A DNA stretch of 64,000 nt from Rhizopus arrhizus (Eukaryota; Mucoromycota; Mucoromycetes; Mucorales; Rhizopodaceae), in contig JAKZZE010000009.1 in NCBI GenBank assembly GCA_024220505.1, forward strand, positions 1,870,001 to 1,934,000, read 5' to 3'. A model generated the notes under the pieces. It had not been told where the DNA came from. It did not search any database and saw nothing but the letters and a program-made list of their open reading frames with translations. Position 1 is the first letter of the stretch, and the number at the start of each line of letters is the position of its first letter. Made by a program: the position numbers and the translations under genes. Below, piece after piece: positions 35,306-45,540 of the stretch.

Positions 35306-35586
35306 TTCTGGACTAAATCTTTACAAATGAGTTTGAATAAGAATAGAACCTGATAATTATCACTGCCCTAAACAGCCAAGTTTCACTTTCATCTCAACAG
35401 TTGATTATTAACATCAGTTTATAAAGTTTTTCTTATACATGTCAAATCATATCGGTCGTAACTATTTTTGTCATCTAATCTCAGGTCTTGCTCAACTAAT
35501 ATAAATAGCCTTGAAATCTTTCTTTAATAAAAGTATTCGACTTTAGAACTATTGTTCGGTCTCGTTAATTCTTCTTTGTCCTATTT
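35306..35586. other. LTR-like or retroelement flank
   Basis: No gene. A TATAAATAGCC and AATAAAAG pair near 35500-35540 resembles the promoter/polyadenylation blocks of the LTRs around it, so this may be a remnant of a further LTR attached to the Ty3 pol fragment. Confidence 0.35.
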
Positions 35587-36040
35587 TTTATACTTAAAAC
35601 ACTTCAGTACAGTCAACAAAGGAGAGTTAAATGCAGTATTAGGAGGGGCTATTTCAATTACACCATCTGCTAACCATTTGTCAACCTGTTCTTGTACTTT
35701 AGGCTGGATTGACAGTGCAATAGGATACTGTCGTCTATGAGTGGTTTTACCTGGTTCAGTTTCCAAGCGAACTATCGCTTCAGGTAGAGGACATGCAGAC
35801 GTGCTAGGGATCTTAGCATTGGCGCTCAAATATGGCTGTAATGCGTCCATAAGTTGTTCACGCTGTTGGTGAGTACCAGCAGGTGACTTATTAGGTTTGA
35901 TAGGTGAAAGGTCTATTGGATCAGGTATTGTAGAGATATTAGGACTATCCCACGTAACAGCTAAACCCGTCAAGTTAATGTTTAACTTAGGCATAAGATC
36001 TGTACCAATACAAATAGGTACAGTAGGTGAAAAAATACGA
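35587..36040 (-). pseudogene. Ty3/gypsy pol fragment (protease to RT)
   Basis: Minus-strand frame with VARIFSPTVPICIGTDLMPK, LNINLTGLAVTW, KPNKSPAGTHQQREQLMDAL, EAIVRLETEPGKTTHRRQYP and WLADGVIEIAPPNTAFNSPL. These align with the protease-RT linker and RT start of the intact element in the window (KPNNSPAGT, KWLDNGTITKAPVNTAWNSP) but are clearly divergent, so it is a different family. It stops soon after, and continues on the other side of the LTR insertion from about 37274. It has no catalytic RT motifs left. Confidence 0.8.
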
Positions 36041-36045
36041 GCAAC

Positions 36046-37268
36046 TGTTAAGGATACATAAGATTATAGTCACTTTATTTTAGTAAAAGGAATCATATAT
36101 GATCCTGAATAATATGTTGACATAACTTGGAATCATTTATAACATTATTCCCAACACAGATCAATAAAATACTTTGATTAGATTTTTATATTAAGCTTTA
36201 TTCATATTAACTTCACATAGTCAAATAAGATGACATGGTTGTAATATAGTTTAGTGATAGTATGAGCATGTTGAATAAGGAATGACGATTACTTACCGGA
36301 TCATCATTAGTCATGAAAACATTTATTCTGACTGAGATATTATTGTTAGCAATGATATCCAATCACGGAACTAAAAGTCTTTATATTCATCCGTACCGTC
36401 TCCTTAAATAGTTATATCTGAAACCATCCCAATAGCATAATTGACAATACAAGCTGTTGTAGAACAGTAACTGATCGTAGTAGACATTGATAAACATAAG
36501 TCTTAATACAAGATCATAATTAAATAAAATAAAAATATAAGTTTATTTAAATAAGATCATACAATCAATTCCAATTAAACATATTCTTTTAGAATATGTT
36601 TTGTATTAATGAGAGTTCTTTGATAAGAAGAAGTATCAACTAAAATAACAAGATCCAATCCAATATCAGGAATATTGCTAATCCTTCACATAATTGAAAT
36701 AACGCGTAAAATAACGTTATTCAAATCAGTGAGGAATTCCCAGAATAAAAGATAATCTATGACAGACATACAAAAGAACAAATGAAAAGTTTTCATAATC
36801 ATAATTATAGATGACACTTGCTAAAGTACCTGAATATTAGAAGAACGCTTACAATAGAAGATATCAAGCCACTCACTCAATAAGATATAAATACCTACCT
36901 TCAATTAGAATAATTTTTACTTTAAACTTAAACTGAAATAAAGATCAGTCTCAAAAAGTACTCAAACTGTTTCTTTATTTTTGTTTCTATCTTTTTCTAA
37001 ATCATTATTACCATTATACAACACAAGCTAGGAACAGGCTAAACTAATAATTAGAAATAGTAATCATCTATTCTGTCAAATTGATTATAAAGCTGTCCCA
37101 ATTCTTTATCCGTATCATGTCTATAAATACTCTCACTTTTTACATGTAGAATTTATTTGGAATCAATCATAGTTATCTTAACTTAATAAAGAGATACCAA
37201 GTTCTAACAGTATTTCTTTATCTTTGATTGCTATATTATATTTACCTAAAACTCCCCTTTCCTAAACA
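36046..37268 (+). repeat. Solo LTR, family C copy 1, interrupted
   Basis: Starts TGTTAAGGATACAT and ends TTTCCTAAACA, flanked by GCAAC on both sides (36041-36045 and 37269-37273). It is inserted in the Ty3 pol fragment. A family A LTR splits it; without that it is about 649 bp. It is the reverse complement of the 650-bp LTR at 44891-45540. Confidence 0.9.
36455..37023 (+). repeat. Solo LTR, family A copy 2
   Basis: A 569-bp TGTTGTAGAACAG...ATTATACAACA sequence with CAAGC target duplications (36450-36454 and 37024-37028), nested inside the family C LTR. Very similar to copy 1 at 34739-35305. Confidence 0.92.
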
Positions 37269-37273
37269 GCAAC

Positions 37274-37633
37274 CTTTTGGCAAAATCGACTTTTTTCGCT
37301 ATATCAAAAGGTGCATGCCAACTACCGGCTTGGGGCCCCTATGGTATATTTTCGGGGTCATGTGTCTTAATACTGTAAAGGTCTCATGTAACAATACTGG
37401 AAATTGAGAGAGGAATGAGAATCCGAATTTAAAAATTTGACTTCCGACCAGCTTAAATTATGTACGGTATTCATATGTTTACATTTAAATCAACAAAGAA
37501 CATATCGGAAGACTATACAGCGTACTTGTATGGAACTGTGAGTGTTCCTTATTGTGTCCATATAAAAGCAAGTGCAACTTCAAGAGCCCTTGGCTTCTTT
37601 TTTTTTGCTCAATTTCTCTCACTGCTTCTCATC
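37274..37633. other. Mixed transposon flank
   Basis: The first roughly 50 bases continue the Ty3 pol fragment (minus-strand RFCQK before VARIF). The remainder has no recognised gene and probably is the 5' flank of the Tc1 relic into which the intact Ty3 element inserted. Confidence 0.4.
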
Positions 37634-38029
37634 TGTGATATTTAGGGTTTATAATATAAAAAAGCACTAAGTCAATCAACAAATATAAAAATAAGTGAGA
37701 CTCAAAGTAGATTGTCCTTTATTCAAGTTAAAAATATGAGGGTATTTATACTTTTCTATCCACGGCTAAATAATAGTATTCACAGTACATGATTATTGAT
37801 TATTAATCGATATTAGACGATGCGTTAATTATATGATTGGTATTGTTTAACATCTTTTATCAAGAAGTAATTATTAATCCTGATTCAGGAACTCGTTAGA
37901 ATATTCTGGAGTGGATCGGGATATGATTTTATTTGACGTGGCATAATACAATGTCCGATATTCCTAATTTGGATGATCATTGTTCGTAGTAATTTACAGT
38001 ATTACTTTATTATATGTGTAAATACCACA
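37634..38029 (-). repeat. 3' LTR of the intact Ty3 element
   Basis: 396 bp, the element's 3' LTR since the element reads on the minus strand. On that strand it contains TATAAATACCCTCATATTTT and GAATAAAGGACAATC, likely promoter and polyadenylation signals. Confidence 0.95.
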
Positions 38030-38041
38030 TCCCTCCCTGCC
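38030..38041 (-). promoter_or_regulatory. Polypurine tract of the Ty3 element
   Basis: On the element strand GGCAGGGAGGGA lies directly before the 3' LTR, where the plus-strand primer for reverse transcription is expected. Confidence 0.85.
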
Positions 38042-38061
38042 AGATTGGGACAATCGTTTAT

Positions 38062-41000
38062 TTATGTACGATTTCTTTTGCTTCGTCTTAAGTCGTTAAT
38101 ATCTGTGGCTTTTCTTTTAGTTTTATTATGGGTCTTGTCTATGTCTTTAGATAATTTATATTTATCATCCTGATTAACTTTGGTGTCTTTATCATAGAGT
38201 GATTTAAGTGATTCTGTAGCTTTATGTAAAATTCCCTTTTCATTATTGTGTTTATGTATTAAAGGCTTATTTTTTATGAGACCTCTCTTGAATTTATTTT
38301 GTGGATGTAATCCCATTCTTTTCATATAGTTCTCAATGGTAGAGGTATGAGTGATTTTATCAGGCGTAAGCCATGAGCCTTCATCCTTACTATACCCTTT
38401 CCAACGTACTTTGAACTCTCTGTTATTACCGCTGCCTCTGTGATCTACGATTCCTTCGATTTCATAAACCTCTTCATTGTCCTCATTTATATTATGCAGA
38501 TCAATTGGTTTTAATTCGGAAGGAGTATAGTCTCGAGACATTAGTAATCCCATTTCGTCCTGGAGCACGTAGGATCCACCTCTGGTTTTACGAATCACTG
38601 TGTATGGGCCATCATATACAGGATTTAATGAACCAGTCATAGTAGGAACTTTAGCCATGACATGACTTCCTTCTTTGAAGTCATCAACTATTGTGTTATG
38701 CTTTTCAAACTGCTTTTTCATGTTTTCAACATACTTGTCAGTTTTATCTTTAATGGCTGGGAAGACTACTTGATTCATATGATCAATTCTTTCCAACAAT
38801 TCTTCGTATGAGAGCGGTACGGCTTTCTTAGGATCCTTTTTTCGGTAATCTTCGAATCCGTTCATTTTTCTCGCAAACATCAAAGAAAAAGGTGGAGTGT
38901 TGAGTCTTTTAGATACTTTGTTATTTATAAATAACTGTACACTAGGTACATAAAAGTCCCAGTCTTGTCCTGTTCCTTGTACTGATTTAGCAATAGCAAT
39001 CTTAGCAGTCTTAACCCATCTTTCCGCACTGCCATTTGCTTGCGGATGATAAGGTGAGATAAGTCTGTGATCTATGCCTGTACTTTCAGTTAACAGTTTC
39101 ATTGTGACATTTTTAAATTCGGTTCCGTTGTCTGATTGTAAAATACGTGGGTAACCAAAGTCACTAAAAACTTGAACAAGAGTTCCAGCAATAGTTTTGG
39201 CTTTCTTATTTGGTAAACACCTTAGAATACAGAATCGTGTGCATATGTCTAATAGCACTAATAAGTATTTATTGTCATTCGGAGTTGTGGGTAATTCAGC
39301 TAAATCCATTGACCAGTGATCACCAGGTAGATATGAGTATACTGGTCTTAGAGGATGATACCCTTTTCTGGTTATATTATGCTTTTGACAAGCAACACAT
39401 GATTTAACAAGTTCGACTGCGTCGACTATCATGTTTTTCCAGTGCAATCCGTCATTATGTAATACTTTTACTATATTTTCAGCACCAAAGTGACCCATTA
39501 GGTGAGCCCTTAACATCAGTTGCTTCCTTTCATTTTCAGGAGGAGTCATATAGTCACACTGCTTATGTTGTGCAGGTTTTTTTACTGTGAATTTTTTACG
39601 ATCATTTGATCTTATAGCTCTTATTGCTGTATGTATAATGCCATTTTTAGCTCTAGTATCCTGTTCACTCCCCCTCAGCATTTGATCCGTAGGGAAAAGG
39701 CGAGATAAATGGTCAGGTAATATGTTATCCATACCAGGAAGATGAATTACCTTAAATTGGTAATCGAGAATGGTATCAAACCAATTCATCATCATGGTAT
39801 TTGCATATTTTTGTGTATGAAGATAAGTCAGAGCTTTATGATCCGTATAAAGTGTAAAAGGATTACCCCATAAAAATTTATGAAACTTTTTGAGTGCAAA
39901 TACGATTGCTAAAAGTTCTCTCTTCGTGGTACTATAATTTCTCTCGGACTTGGAAAGAGAACGTGCCATGAAACCAATATATTTTATCGTTGTCTTTTTC
40001 TTTCCTTTGTTCTTTAAAACATTATCGTTTTTAGCTACATCTGTAGAATCAACATTAGATGTCAACTCCACTTGTTCTTGATATAGCACAGCACCAATAC
40101 CGTAATTTGAAGCATCAGTTGCAACAAAGAATGGCTGTTGGAGATCAGGTTGACTTAATACCACATTAGAAAGTAAAACTTTCTTTATTGCCTCAAAATG
40201 AGTTTGATGCAATGGTGTCCAATCCTTTTCAGTTATTATTTTGCTGTTACGAAGATGATCTAAAGGAGCAGTTAACATGGCTGCTTTAGGAATGTGTTCG
40301 CGAAAATAGTTTACAACACCTAGGAATCGCTGAACATCAGTGCCACATGTAGGTTTAGGCCATTCCTCTATATTTGTTAGCTTACGAGTGTCTAACGAAG
40401 ATCCTTTAGCAGAAATACAAAAACCGAGTAAATAAACACAGTTTTGTGCAAAATGACATTTATCAACGTTGAGAACGAGATTCACCCTGGTAAGCGCTTC
40501 TATGGCAGCTTTTACATGTACAGCATGCTCTTCCATATTTTTCGACATTATAACGATATCGTCAATGAAAGTTCGTACAAAGGGCATGTCTTTAAATATC
40601 TGCGTCATCACTCTTTGGAATACGTTTGATAGGAATTTTATCCCAAAAGGAGCACCAACAAACATATACTGCTGACCGTTATATGTAAATGCGGTTTTAG
40701 GTTGGTCTTCATCATGAATTTTAAAACGATGAAACGCAGCAGTTAAATCCAAAGTAGTGAAGATTGAGGATCCAGATAATTCATGAAAAATATCCGTTAT
40801 GAGAGGTATAGGAAATTTATCATCTGGTAATAGAGCATTTATATGTCGAGGATCTAAACATGGTCTTTTTCCAGTTTTATTTCCATTTGCATCCTTTTTA
40901 TCAGCTAAAGTTAATGGAGAATTCCAGGCTGTATTTACAGGAGCTTTTGTGATGGTACCATTGTCCAACCATTTATTGATGGCTTCATCCAAGACAGGTT

Positions 41001-43065
41001 TCAATTTATACGCTATGGGATATTGCTTATGATTTACAATTTTTCCTTTTTCCGTGGGTAAGTGGATTATGGATTCAGGTACTGTGCAGAATGCATCTTT
41101 GGGTATGTTCATATTTTCAGTAAGTAAAGGCTGAATTTTTTCTATGAACTGGGTTCGTTCATGCTCAGTGCCAGCAGGAGAGTTGTTGGGTTTAACAGTG
41201 TCATCAATTGAATCATCAAAGATGACTTCATTATCATCCCAATTATGAGCGACTCCAGTGAGAGCAATACCCAAATGACTTAAGATATCAAGTCCAAGAA
41301 TGACATCACTTTTGTCATCTTCGTTAAAATCCATAATCTCAAATGAATGATGGAATGTTTTTCCATTATACTTTAATTCAAGTGGTTCAGTAATACCAAT
41401 TCTTTTTACAACATTGTCTTTTCCAGCTAAATTAATAAGACCAGTTTTATGATAGAATTTAACTTTATTTATTTCAATAAATTTTCTATTTATAACTGAT
41501 ATTTCTGCACCAGTGTCAATCAAACCAAGTGCTCTATTCGTCTGGATGATAATAGGAGTATATAAAGAAAAGGAATTGTGAGTCAACAAGTCATTTTTTT
41601 CTTGTTTTATTGCTCTTATGCACTTACCAAGTTGCATTTTATCCTCTAGTTCATCATCAGTACTAGACTTCTTGTTATTTGATTGTCTCTTGGCAAATTC
41701 ATTCCATGCCTTAGTAGAGGGGTGATCAAATTTTTTAACTTCTTTTTTTCGTTTTTCTATCTTTCTTATTGTGCTTTTATTCTTTTGAGCAAAGAATTCC
41801 ATGCACTTATGTCCCTTGAACCATGTATCTTTACAATATAGACACTTTTTGGGATTGGAGGAGTCAGAAGAACTTGAAGAGGTGAAGTGACCATTAGAAC
41901 TCTTTTGTTTCTTTATAAAGTCACCATTTGAGGACTCAGAATGACCTCTTTTTGCAGCCTTGAAACCATGGCGTTCACTTTTAGAGCTCTTGTATGGGGC
42001 GGAAGCAACATGAGGTTGATGCTTGTGTACTTCCAGACCAGAAGCAAGTTTTTCCACTTCCCGAATTGAGTTTATGTCTTGCAGGAAAGTAGCACCATAG
42101 TTGGATGACAGTACCGTTCTTATATGAAGGTTTAAATCATCATGAAGAGAGTTGATGTATATACGTGCAAGCATGTTTGAATCCGTGCATTGGGCGGTTT
42201 GAGCAAGGCGGTTGAAGCGAGCAGTGAAGTCAGACACCGTTTCATTGTTTCTTTGCTTGGATGAAAGTAGGCGTCCAAACATTTCAATTGCCTTAGCAGG
42301 GTTTTCAAAGTGCTTGCGTATTATGTCCTTGGCTTCTTCCCAAGAGTACGAAGGGCTGTGTGATTCGATTGTCTCTTGGTACCAATCTAAATTGGCTTCA
42401 CCAATGGATAAAGCCATGTAGTCACGCCAGTGGACCAAGATATTGACTTGATTGATCCTGAAAATGCGCTCAAATGTCTTGAAAAATATTTCTACTGTGT
42501 TGAAATATTTCCAGTCAGCAGGGTCAGAATCCTTCTTGTCCACCGAAAGATGAAGAATGGGAAGCTCAGAGCGGCTGATCTTGCTGTTATTGAAACTTGA
42601 CCACTCGTCTTGTGACGCATGTTCCTTATTGAAAGCAGATCTAGAGTTCCCAGCGTGAGATAATATAGGCTTATGCATCCTATTTTTCTTGCATTCATTG
42701 TATAATTCAACTATGCCGTTATATCGGTATTTAGCCTGTTGAACTACCTCTCTTCCTTTGTTAATTTCCTCCATAGAAGCCTGAGGATTTGCATACATAC
42801 GAGTGAGTTCCACTCGAACTCGTTCAAGAAGGTCATATGCCATTCTTTTAGCATTTTTCATTTCCAATAAGTTGTCTTCAGAAGAAGAGGAATTGGCTCG
42901 GTTATCTTCATTTATAGATAACTCATTTAAAGAGCTAGTGTAATCTTCTGTTTCCTTTAAGACGGCATCAGCAGCTTGCTCAGGAGAGTTGATCAGTTCC
43001 ATGGCGTAGTCAATGGGAGCAGAAGCATTGGGAGTAGCAGGAGTAGAGTTACCAGTAGCAGACAT
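38062..43065 (-). CDS. Gag-Pol polyprotein with C-terminal chromodomain
   Basis: One frame of about 1667 residues, taking ATG at 43065 (MSATGNSTPATP). In order it shows a Gag region (ETVSDFTARFNRLAQTA), a Gag zinc knuckle (CLYCKDTWFKGHKC), protease (ALGLIDTGAEISVI), and RT with FVRTFIDDIVIMS (about 63 kDa into Pol). RNase H follows (VATDASNYGIGAVLY, LYTDHKALTYL). The integrase zinc-binding region has HLMGHFGAENI and SCVACQKHN. The integrase core has WSMDLAEL, LQSDNGTEF and SPYHPQANGSAERW, so all three D, D, E residues are present. The C-terminus is a chromodomain (VYEIEGIVDHRG, FKVRWKGYSKDEGSWL). No stop or frameshift was seen, so it is probably competent. Fused gag-pol with a chromodomain is typical of chromoviruses, which target chromatin. 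Confidence 0.95.
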   Translation of the reverse strand: MSATGNSTPATPNASAPIDYAMELINSPEQAADAVLKETEDYTSSLNELSINEDNRANSSSSEDNLLEMKNAKRMAYDLLERVRVELTRMYANPQASMEEINKGREVVQQAKYRYNGIVELYNECKKNRMHKPILSHAGNSRSAFNKEHASQDEWSSFNNSKISRSELPILHLSVDKKDSDPADWKYFNTVEIFFKTFERIFRINQVNILVHWRDYMALSIGEANLDWYQETIESHSPSYSWEEAKDIIRKHFENPAKAIEMFGRLLSSKQRNNETVSDFTARFNRLAQTAQCTDSNMLARIYINSLHDDLNLHIRTVLSSNYGATFLQDINSIREVEKLASGLEVHKHQPHVASAPYKSSKSERHGFKAAKRGHSESSNGDFIKKQKSSNGHFTSSSSSDSSNPKKCLYCKDTWFKGHKCMEFFAQKNKSTIRKIEKRKKEVKKFDHPSTKAWNEFAKRQSNNKKSSTDDELEDKMQLGKCIRAIKQEKNDLLTHNSFSLYTPIIIQTNRALGLIDTGAEISVINRKFIEINKVKFYHKTGLINLAGKDNVVKRIGITEPLELKYNGKTFHHSFEIMDFNEDDKSDVILGLDILSHLGIALTGVAHNWDDNEVIFDDSIDDTVKPNNSPAGTEHERTQFIEKIQPLLTENMNIPKDAFCTVPESIIHLPTEKGKIVNHKQYPIAYKLKPVLDEAINKWLDNGTITKAPVNTAWNSPLTLADKKDANGNKTGKRPCLDPRHINALLPDDKFPIPLITDIFHELSGSSIFTTLDLTAAFHRFKIHDEDQPKTAFTYNGQQYMFVGAPFGIKFLSNVFQRVMTQIFKDMPFVRTFIDDIVIMSKNMEEHAVHVKAAIEALTRVNLVLNVDKCHFAQNCVYLLGFCISAKGSSLDTRKLTNIEEWPKPTCGTDVQRFLGVVNYFREHIPKAAMLTAPLDHLRNSKIITEKDWTPLHQTHFEAIKKVLLSNVVLSQPDLQQPFFVATDASNYGIGAVLYQEQVELTSNVDSTDVAKNDNVLKNKGKKKTTIKYIGFMARSLSKSERNYSTTKRELLAIVFALKKFHKFLWGNPFTLYTDHKALTYLHTQKYANTMMMNWFDTILDYQFKVIHLPGMDNILPDHLSRLFPTDQMLRGSEQDTRAKNGIIHTAIRAIRSNDRKKFTVKKPAQHKQCDYMTPPENERKQLMLRAHLMGHFGAENIVKVLHNDGLHWKNMIVDAVELVKSCVACQKHNITRKGYHPLRPVYSYLPGDHWSMDLAELPTTPNDNKYLLVLLDICTRFCILRCLPNKKAKTIAGTLVQVFSDFGYPRILQSDNGTEFKNVTMKLLTESTGIDHRLISPYHPQANGSAERWVKTAKIAIAKSVQGTGQDWDFYVPSVQLFINNKVSKRLNTPPFSLMFARKMNGFEDYRKKDPKKAVPLSYEELLERIDHMNQVVFPAIKDKTDKYVENMKKQFEKHNTIVDDFKEGSHVMAKVPTMTGSLNPVYDGPYTVIRKTRGGSYVLQDEMGLLMSRDYTPSELKPIDLHNINEDNEEVYEIEGIVDHRGSGNNREFKVRWKGYSKDEGSWLTPDKITHTSTIENYMKRMGLHPQNKFKRGLIKNKPLIHKHNNEKGILHKATESLKSLYDKDTKVNQDDKYKLSKDIDKTHNKTKRKATDINDLRRSKRNRT

Positions 43066-43107
43066 CTTGATTTTAGAACAATAGCGTAGTGTATTCACTT
43101 AAAAAAA

Positions 43108-43503
43108 TGTGATATTTAGGGTTTATAATATAAAAAAGCACTAAGTCAATCAACAAATATAAAAATAAGTGAGACTCAAAGTAGATTGTCCTTTATTCAA
43201 GTTAAAAATATGAGGGTATTTATACTTTTCTATCCACGGCTAAATAATAGTATTCACAGTACATGATTATTGATTATTAATCGATATTAGACGATGCGTT
43301 AATTATATGATTGGTATTGTTTAACATCTTTTATCAAGAAGTAATTATTAATCCTGATTCAGGAACTCGTTAGAATATTCTGGAGTGGATCGGGATATGA
43401 TTTTATTTGACGTGGCATAATACAATGTCCGATATTCCTAATTTGGATGATCATTGTTCGTAGTAATTTACAGTATTACTTTATTATATGTGTAAATACC
43501 ACA
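43108..43503 (-). repeat. 5' LTR of the intact Ty3 element
   Basis: 396 bp, indistinguishable by eye from the other LTR. The bases following it on the element strand (TTTTTTTAAGTGAATAC) lack the TGG expected for a tRNA-primed binding site. Confidence 0.95.
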
Positions 43504-43508
43504 TCATC

Positions 43509-44876
43509 ATCATGCCTAAATCTGTACCAATGGAAAAGCAATCCAGAAATAAAAGATATATCACTGAATAGCATGAAGCTAGAGGATATCGCAGATAAAT
43601 ATTACGTTCATTCTCCCACAGTTAAAAGATATACTAGGAAGCTTTTTCCATGAAATTCACACCTGTCTGCTGGAAGACATGCTATTGTCTCTTCTGCCAT
43701 GAAGCACTATATCGAGCTGTGTATTATTACTGGTCATCGAACAATAGCGAAAGAGTTATTTAGGGAGTTGGGTAAGTTTGGTTACTTGTTGATGTACCGT
43801 TCAGGAGTAAACGCGCTGAGATCCATAAACTGCCACCGAGAGCTAAAAAAAAAGAAGGCATTTTTAAAAAGGATCATTGAAAAAAGCAGATGACCTGAGC
43901 AAAAAGGCATCGCAACTGGTCAAGTCAAGAGTGACGACCAGTAGCGTCCTCAGCTGAAGCAAAGATTAGCATCTAGTGATCAGATGGAGTAAAGTAGTAT
44001 AGAGTAATATAAAATGACATTTTGCTCCCTCATCACATCGACATTACAGTAAAGCACTGCAGCGGTAGGATGAACATGTGTTGTCACATACCTACTCAGG
44101 GACCAGCATAGACATGTCAGCTTTATGACCATAACATAAACTCAACGGCTTGTCTGCATATACTTAGCATTATTTACATGTATACGTTAGAGTATTGTCG
44201 TATTTACTCTAATAATTTCCTTAATGTCGTGTGAGATCACTCAAAAGATTCTTAAAATTAATAATTTGACTGTATATCATATATAGCACTTCGTGCTATG
44301 TACGATAAACAGCCCACACAATTTATACCGTACTACCTCGGACCCTAAATCATATTGTTATATTCTAAGACGTAGTTTGTATTGAATGGGCTCTCTCTCT
44401 CGTCCTTACTCAATAAAGAGGTTCAAGAGACTCATCGATTATTTGATTTATTCTTAATTTTATTAATCGAGAGAAACAACACGCCTATTCCACAAGTATC
44501 ACCATTTGAAGACATCTGATGTATACCTTCAGAGTGATAGCGGCGTAAAGTATAAATTAAAATTCATAACTCCATAGGTACGCGGTATCAGTGTAAGGTA
44601 TATAAATTATTGGTATGCTCAAAGTCTGGATTTAAATCATATAAAGCATGTTTGGCATCAGCTCAAACTTAATCTGACACCACATGAAGTCGGAGAAAGA
44701 GGTGTCAGAAAGCTTTAGCCATTTGTGGACGTAGAGCGAAATAAACTCAATGCAAATGCTTGCAAGAGGCACATCAATAGTATGCCAGCCAAAGTAGAAG
44801 TACTATTTAAAGCAAAGGGAAGATATAGAAGATATTAAATAAACATAGCGAATTTTGAAAAATCATCATTGGCTTT
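43509..44876 (+). pseudogene. Tc1/mariner transposase relic, interrupted
   Basis: The N-terminal part starts right after the Ty3 target duplication and, across frames, reads ISLNSMKLEDIADKYYV, HSPTVKRYTRKLFP, HAIVSSAMKHYIELCIITGH and RTIAKELFRELG, the helix-turn-helix arrangement of Tc1 transposases. The C-terminal part at about 44610-44840 reads QSLDLNHIKHVWHQLKLNLT, with Lys in place of the usual catalytic-region Glu of DLNPIEH, then RHINSMPAKVEVLFKAKGRY and RRY before the stop. An LTR-like sequence lies between (44196-44590). Multiple stops and shifts; nonfunctional. Confidence 0.75.
44196..44590 (+). repeat. Diverged family D-like LTR
   Basis: Begins TGTCGTATTTAC like 34080. It has related blocks in the same order: GAGATCACTCA, CGTAGTTTG..TTGAATGGG.TCTCTC, and CTCAATAAAGAGGTT...GAGACTCA. 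The right end is unclear, so the boundary is approximate. Confidence 0.5.
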
Positions 44877-44890
44877 TTTATGACTGTCTT

Positions 44891-45540
44891 TGTTTAGGAA
44901 AGGGGAGTTTTAGGTAAATATAATATAGCAATCAAAGATAAAGAAATACTGTTAGAACTTGGTATCTCTTTATTAAGTTAAGATAACTATTGTATGATTC
45001 AAGATAAATTCTACATGTAAAAAGTGAGAGTATTTATAGACATGATACGGATAAAGAATTAGGACAGCTTTATAATCAATTTGACAGAATAGATGATTAC
45101 TATTTCTAATTATTAGTTTAGCCTGTTCCTAGCTTGTATTGTCAATTATGCTATTGGGATGGTTTCAGATATAACTATTTAAGGAGACGGTACGGATGAA
45201 TATAAAGACTTTTAGTTCCGTGATTGGATATCATTGCTAACAATAATATCTCAGTCAGAATAAATGTTTTCATGACTAATGATGATCCGGTAAGTAATCG
45301 TCATTCCTTATTCAACATGCTCATACTATCACTAAACTATATTACAACCATGTCATCTTATTTGACTATGTGAAGTTAATATGAATAAAGCTTAATATAA
45401 AAATCTAATCAAAGTATTTTATTGATCTGTGTTGGGAATAATGTTATAAATGATTCCAAGTTATGTCAACATATTATTCAGGATCATATCTGATTCCTTT
45501 TACTAAAATAAAGTGACTATAATCTTATGTATCCTTAACA
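44891..45540 (-). repeat. Solo LTR, family C copy 2
   Basis: 650 bp, starting TGTTTAGGAAAGG and ending TATCCTTAACA, with GTCTT duplications (44886-44890 and 45541-45545). It is the reverse complement of the LTR at 36046-37268 without that copy's insert. It lies close to the end of the Tc1 relic. Confidence 0.92.

Larger units (their letters stand above)
37634..43503 (-). mobile_element. Apparently intact chromodomain Ty3/gypsy retrotransposon
   Basis: A 5870-bp element on the minus strand. The two 396-bp LTRs (37634-38029 and 43108-43503) look identical by eye, begin TGTGATATTTA on the plus strand and end TAAATACCACA, and are flanked by TCATC duplications (37629-37633 and 43504-43508). A purine tract abuts the 3' LTR, and one uninterrupted gag-pol frame fills the interior. 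All this indicates a very recent insertion. The target is a decayed Tc1 transposase gene. An older LTR of the same family lies at 23554-24524, so the family has been active more than once. Confidence 0.95.

Noticed and set aside
35587..36040. Treating the pol fragment as part of the intact Ty3 element's family
   Set aside because: Residues differ throughout the linker, and its flanking LTRs belong to other families.
38062..38173. Plus-strand and short frames inside the Ty3 element
   Set aside because: Opposite-strand frames of gag-pol with no independent support.
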